A stretch of 64,000 bases of DNA. Origin: Kaistia adipata DSM 17808 (GTDB taxonomy: Bacteria > Pseudomonadota > Alphaproteobacteria > Rhizobiales > Kaistiaceae). A program made the translations under genes and the position numbers. Under the pieces are notes generated by a model. That model was not told the DNA's origin and ran no database searches. It saw only the letters and a program-made list of their open reading frames with translations. The first letter of the stretch is position 1. Every line of letters starts with the position of its first letter. The stretch spans positions 124,001-188,000 of the forward strand of contig NZ_AUHO01000010.1 in the NCBI RefSeq assembly GCF_000423225.1, read 5' to 3'. Below are positions 63,498 to 64,000 of this stretch, one piece after another.

Positions 63498-64000
63498 ATG
63501 CTCGCCAGCCTGCGCGCCGGTAAGCGGCAAGTGGCCCTCGATCATGCCCGCCAGCTCGCGACGGCGGACGTTTCCTACCCGCATTCGCTCGCGCTCGCCG
63601 GCCGCATTCTCGAAATCGGCGGCTGCTGGGAAGATGCCGAAGGCTTGTATGGCCACATGGCGGCCATGGCGCCCGAGCTGATCTATCCGCGCTACCGGCT
63701 CTGCGCGGTCCTTGCCGAACGGGGCCAAGATGCCGCGGCGGCGGAACTGACCGGTAGCCTGGTCCGGCAGTTCCCTTCCAATCCCCGCATCGCGGCGTTG
63801 GCAGAATGGGTCGGGAGGTCGACGCAGCGAGATGCCGGTGCCTTGCTGCCATCCCGCCGCTGGCGCCGGTGGTTCGAGGGCGAGGCCTCTTTGCACGAGG
63901 GAGAGGCCGTCGCCAGATCGAAGCTAGCCGTCGTGGTGATCGGCTTTCGGGCCCAGCCGGGCCTGGTCCAGGCCGTTTCGTCTCTGTTGGAGCAGGACGA
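63498..64000 (+). CDS. TPR-containing glycosyltransferase family 2 protein (5' part)
   Basis: The gene runs off the right edge; 167 codons are present. The frame begins MLASLRAGKRQVALDHARQL, continues with TPR-like helices (LALAGRILEIGGCWEDAEGL, IYPRYRLCAVLAERGQDAAA) and then reads SKLAVVVIGFRAQPGLVQAV, the first strand of a GT-A glycosyltransferase. The frame is open upstream to 63411, and a TTG or other start there cannot be excluded because no ribosome site precedes the ATG at 63498. It probably takes part in surface polysaccharide synthesis with the nucleotidyltransferase-family gene. Confidence 0.68.
   Translation, partial: MLASLRAGKRQVALDHARQLATADVSYPHSLALAGRILEIGGCWEDAEGLYGHMAAMAPELIYPRYRLCAVLAERGQDAAAAELTGSLVRQFPSNPRIAALAEWVGRSTQRDAGALLPSRRWRRWFEGEASLHEGEAVARSKLAVVVIGFRAQPGLVQAVSSLLEQD

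Overview
The window is GC-rich DNA (about two thirds G+C) from an alphaproteobacterium, most likely a member of the Hyphomicrobiales (rhizobia-like). The basis is the gene style: several ABC-type solute uptake operons, each with its own regulator (DeoR, LacI, GntR), hydantoinase/oxoprolinase pairs, Tat-exported binding proteins, ArsH/Acr3 arsenic genes and a TIGR03308-like hexapeptide protein. The genus cannot be fixed from the sequence. No rRNA, tRNA, CRISPR array, insertion sequence or phage gene was seen. The long open frames opposite real genes are GC-bias shadows.

Layout. (1) 1-8.4 kb: the start of a family-5 solute-binding protein (minus), a DeoR regulator, both subunits of an N,N-dimethylformamidase-type amidase, and a GlpA-like/GlpB-like/FGGY-kinase trio. 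A near-identical 14-bp operator candidate lies before the regulator and before the amidase. (2) 8.6-33 kb: a catabolic island. It has a ribose-type ABC transporter split over divergent units, two adjacent short-chain dehydrogenases, a Gfo/Idh/MocA dehydrogenase, a 3-hydroxyacyl-CoA dehydrogenase relative and a cyclase-family protein. It also has an N-acyl-D-amino-acid deacylase, RidA, a HyuA/HyuB pair, a third short-chain dehydrogenase and an RraA-family protein. A polyamine-type ABC transporter is followed by a second dimethylformamidase-like large subunit with no small subunit. A LacI repressor closes the block, and three matching CG-centred operator candidates tie its units together. (3) 33.4-35.6 kb: a divergent LysR/aldo-keto reductase pair. 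(4) 35.8-45.8 kb: a DeoR-headed operon with a Dpp-type ABC transporter, two glycerophosphodiester phosphodiesterases, an inositol-monophosphatase-like enzyme and a DUF4432 aldose-epimerase relative. It looks like uptake and breakdown of glycerophosphodiesters or sugar phosphates. (5) 46-50.9 kb: a cell-envelope block with two L,D-transpeptidases, a PAS-PAS-GGDEF protein and two thioredoxin-fold proteins. Three exact CTTAAG-N5-CTTAAG boxes lie before both transpeptidases and the first thioredoxin. (6) 50.9-57.7 kb: a GntR-linked Fe/phosphonate-type ABC operon with a PHP-domain protein and a TIGR03308-like hexapeptide protein. (7) 57.8-61.4 kb: an arsenic operon (arsR, an arsC-acetyltransferase fusion, acr3, osmC-like, arsH). 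(8) 61.4-64 kb: a decayed amino-acid deaminase fragment, a nucleotidyltransferase of the NTP_transf_5 kind, and the start of a TPR/glycosyltransferase gene, probably the edge of a surface-polysaccharide locus.

Taken together, regions 1 and 2 hold an unusual concentration of amide-, imide- and lactam-cleaving enzymes: two dimethylformamidase large subunits, HyuAB, a D-aminoacylase, a cyclase relative and RidA. Dedicated importers, redox enzymes and a shared repressor accompany them. This is the best candidate for an undescribed catabolic system. Its substrate cannot be named from sequence alone.
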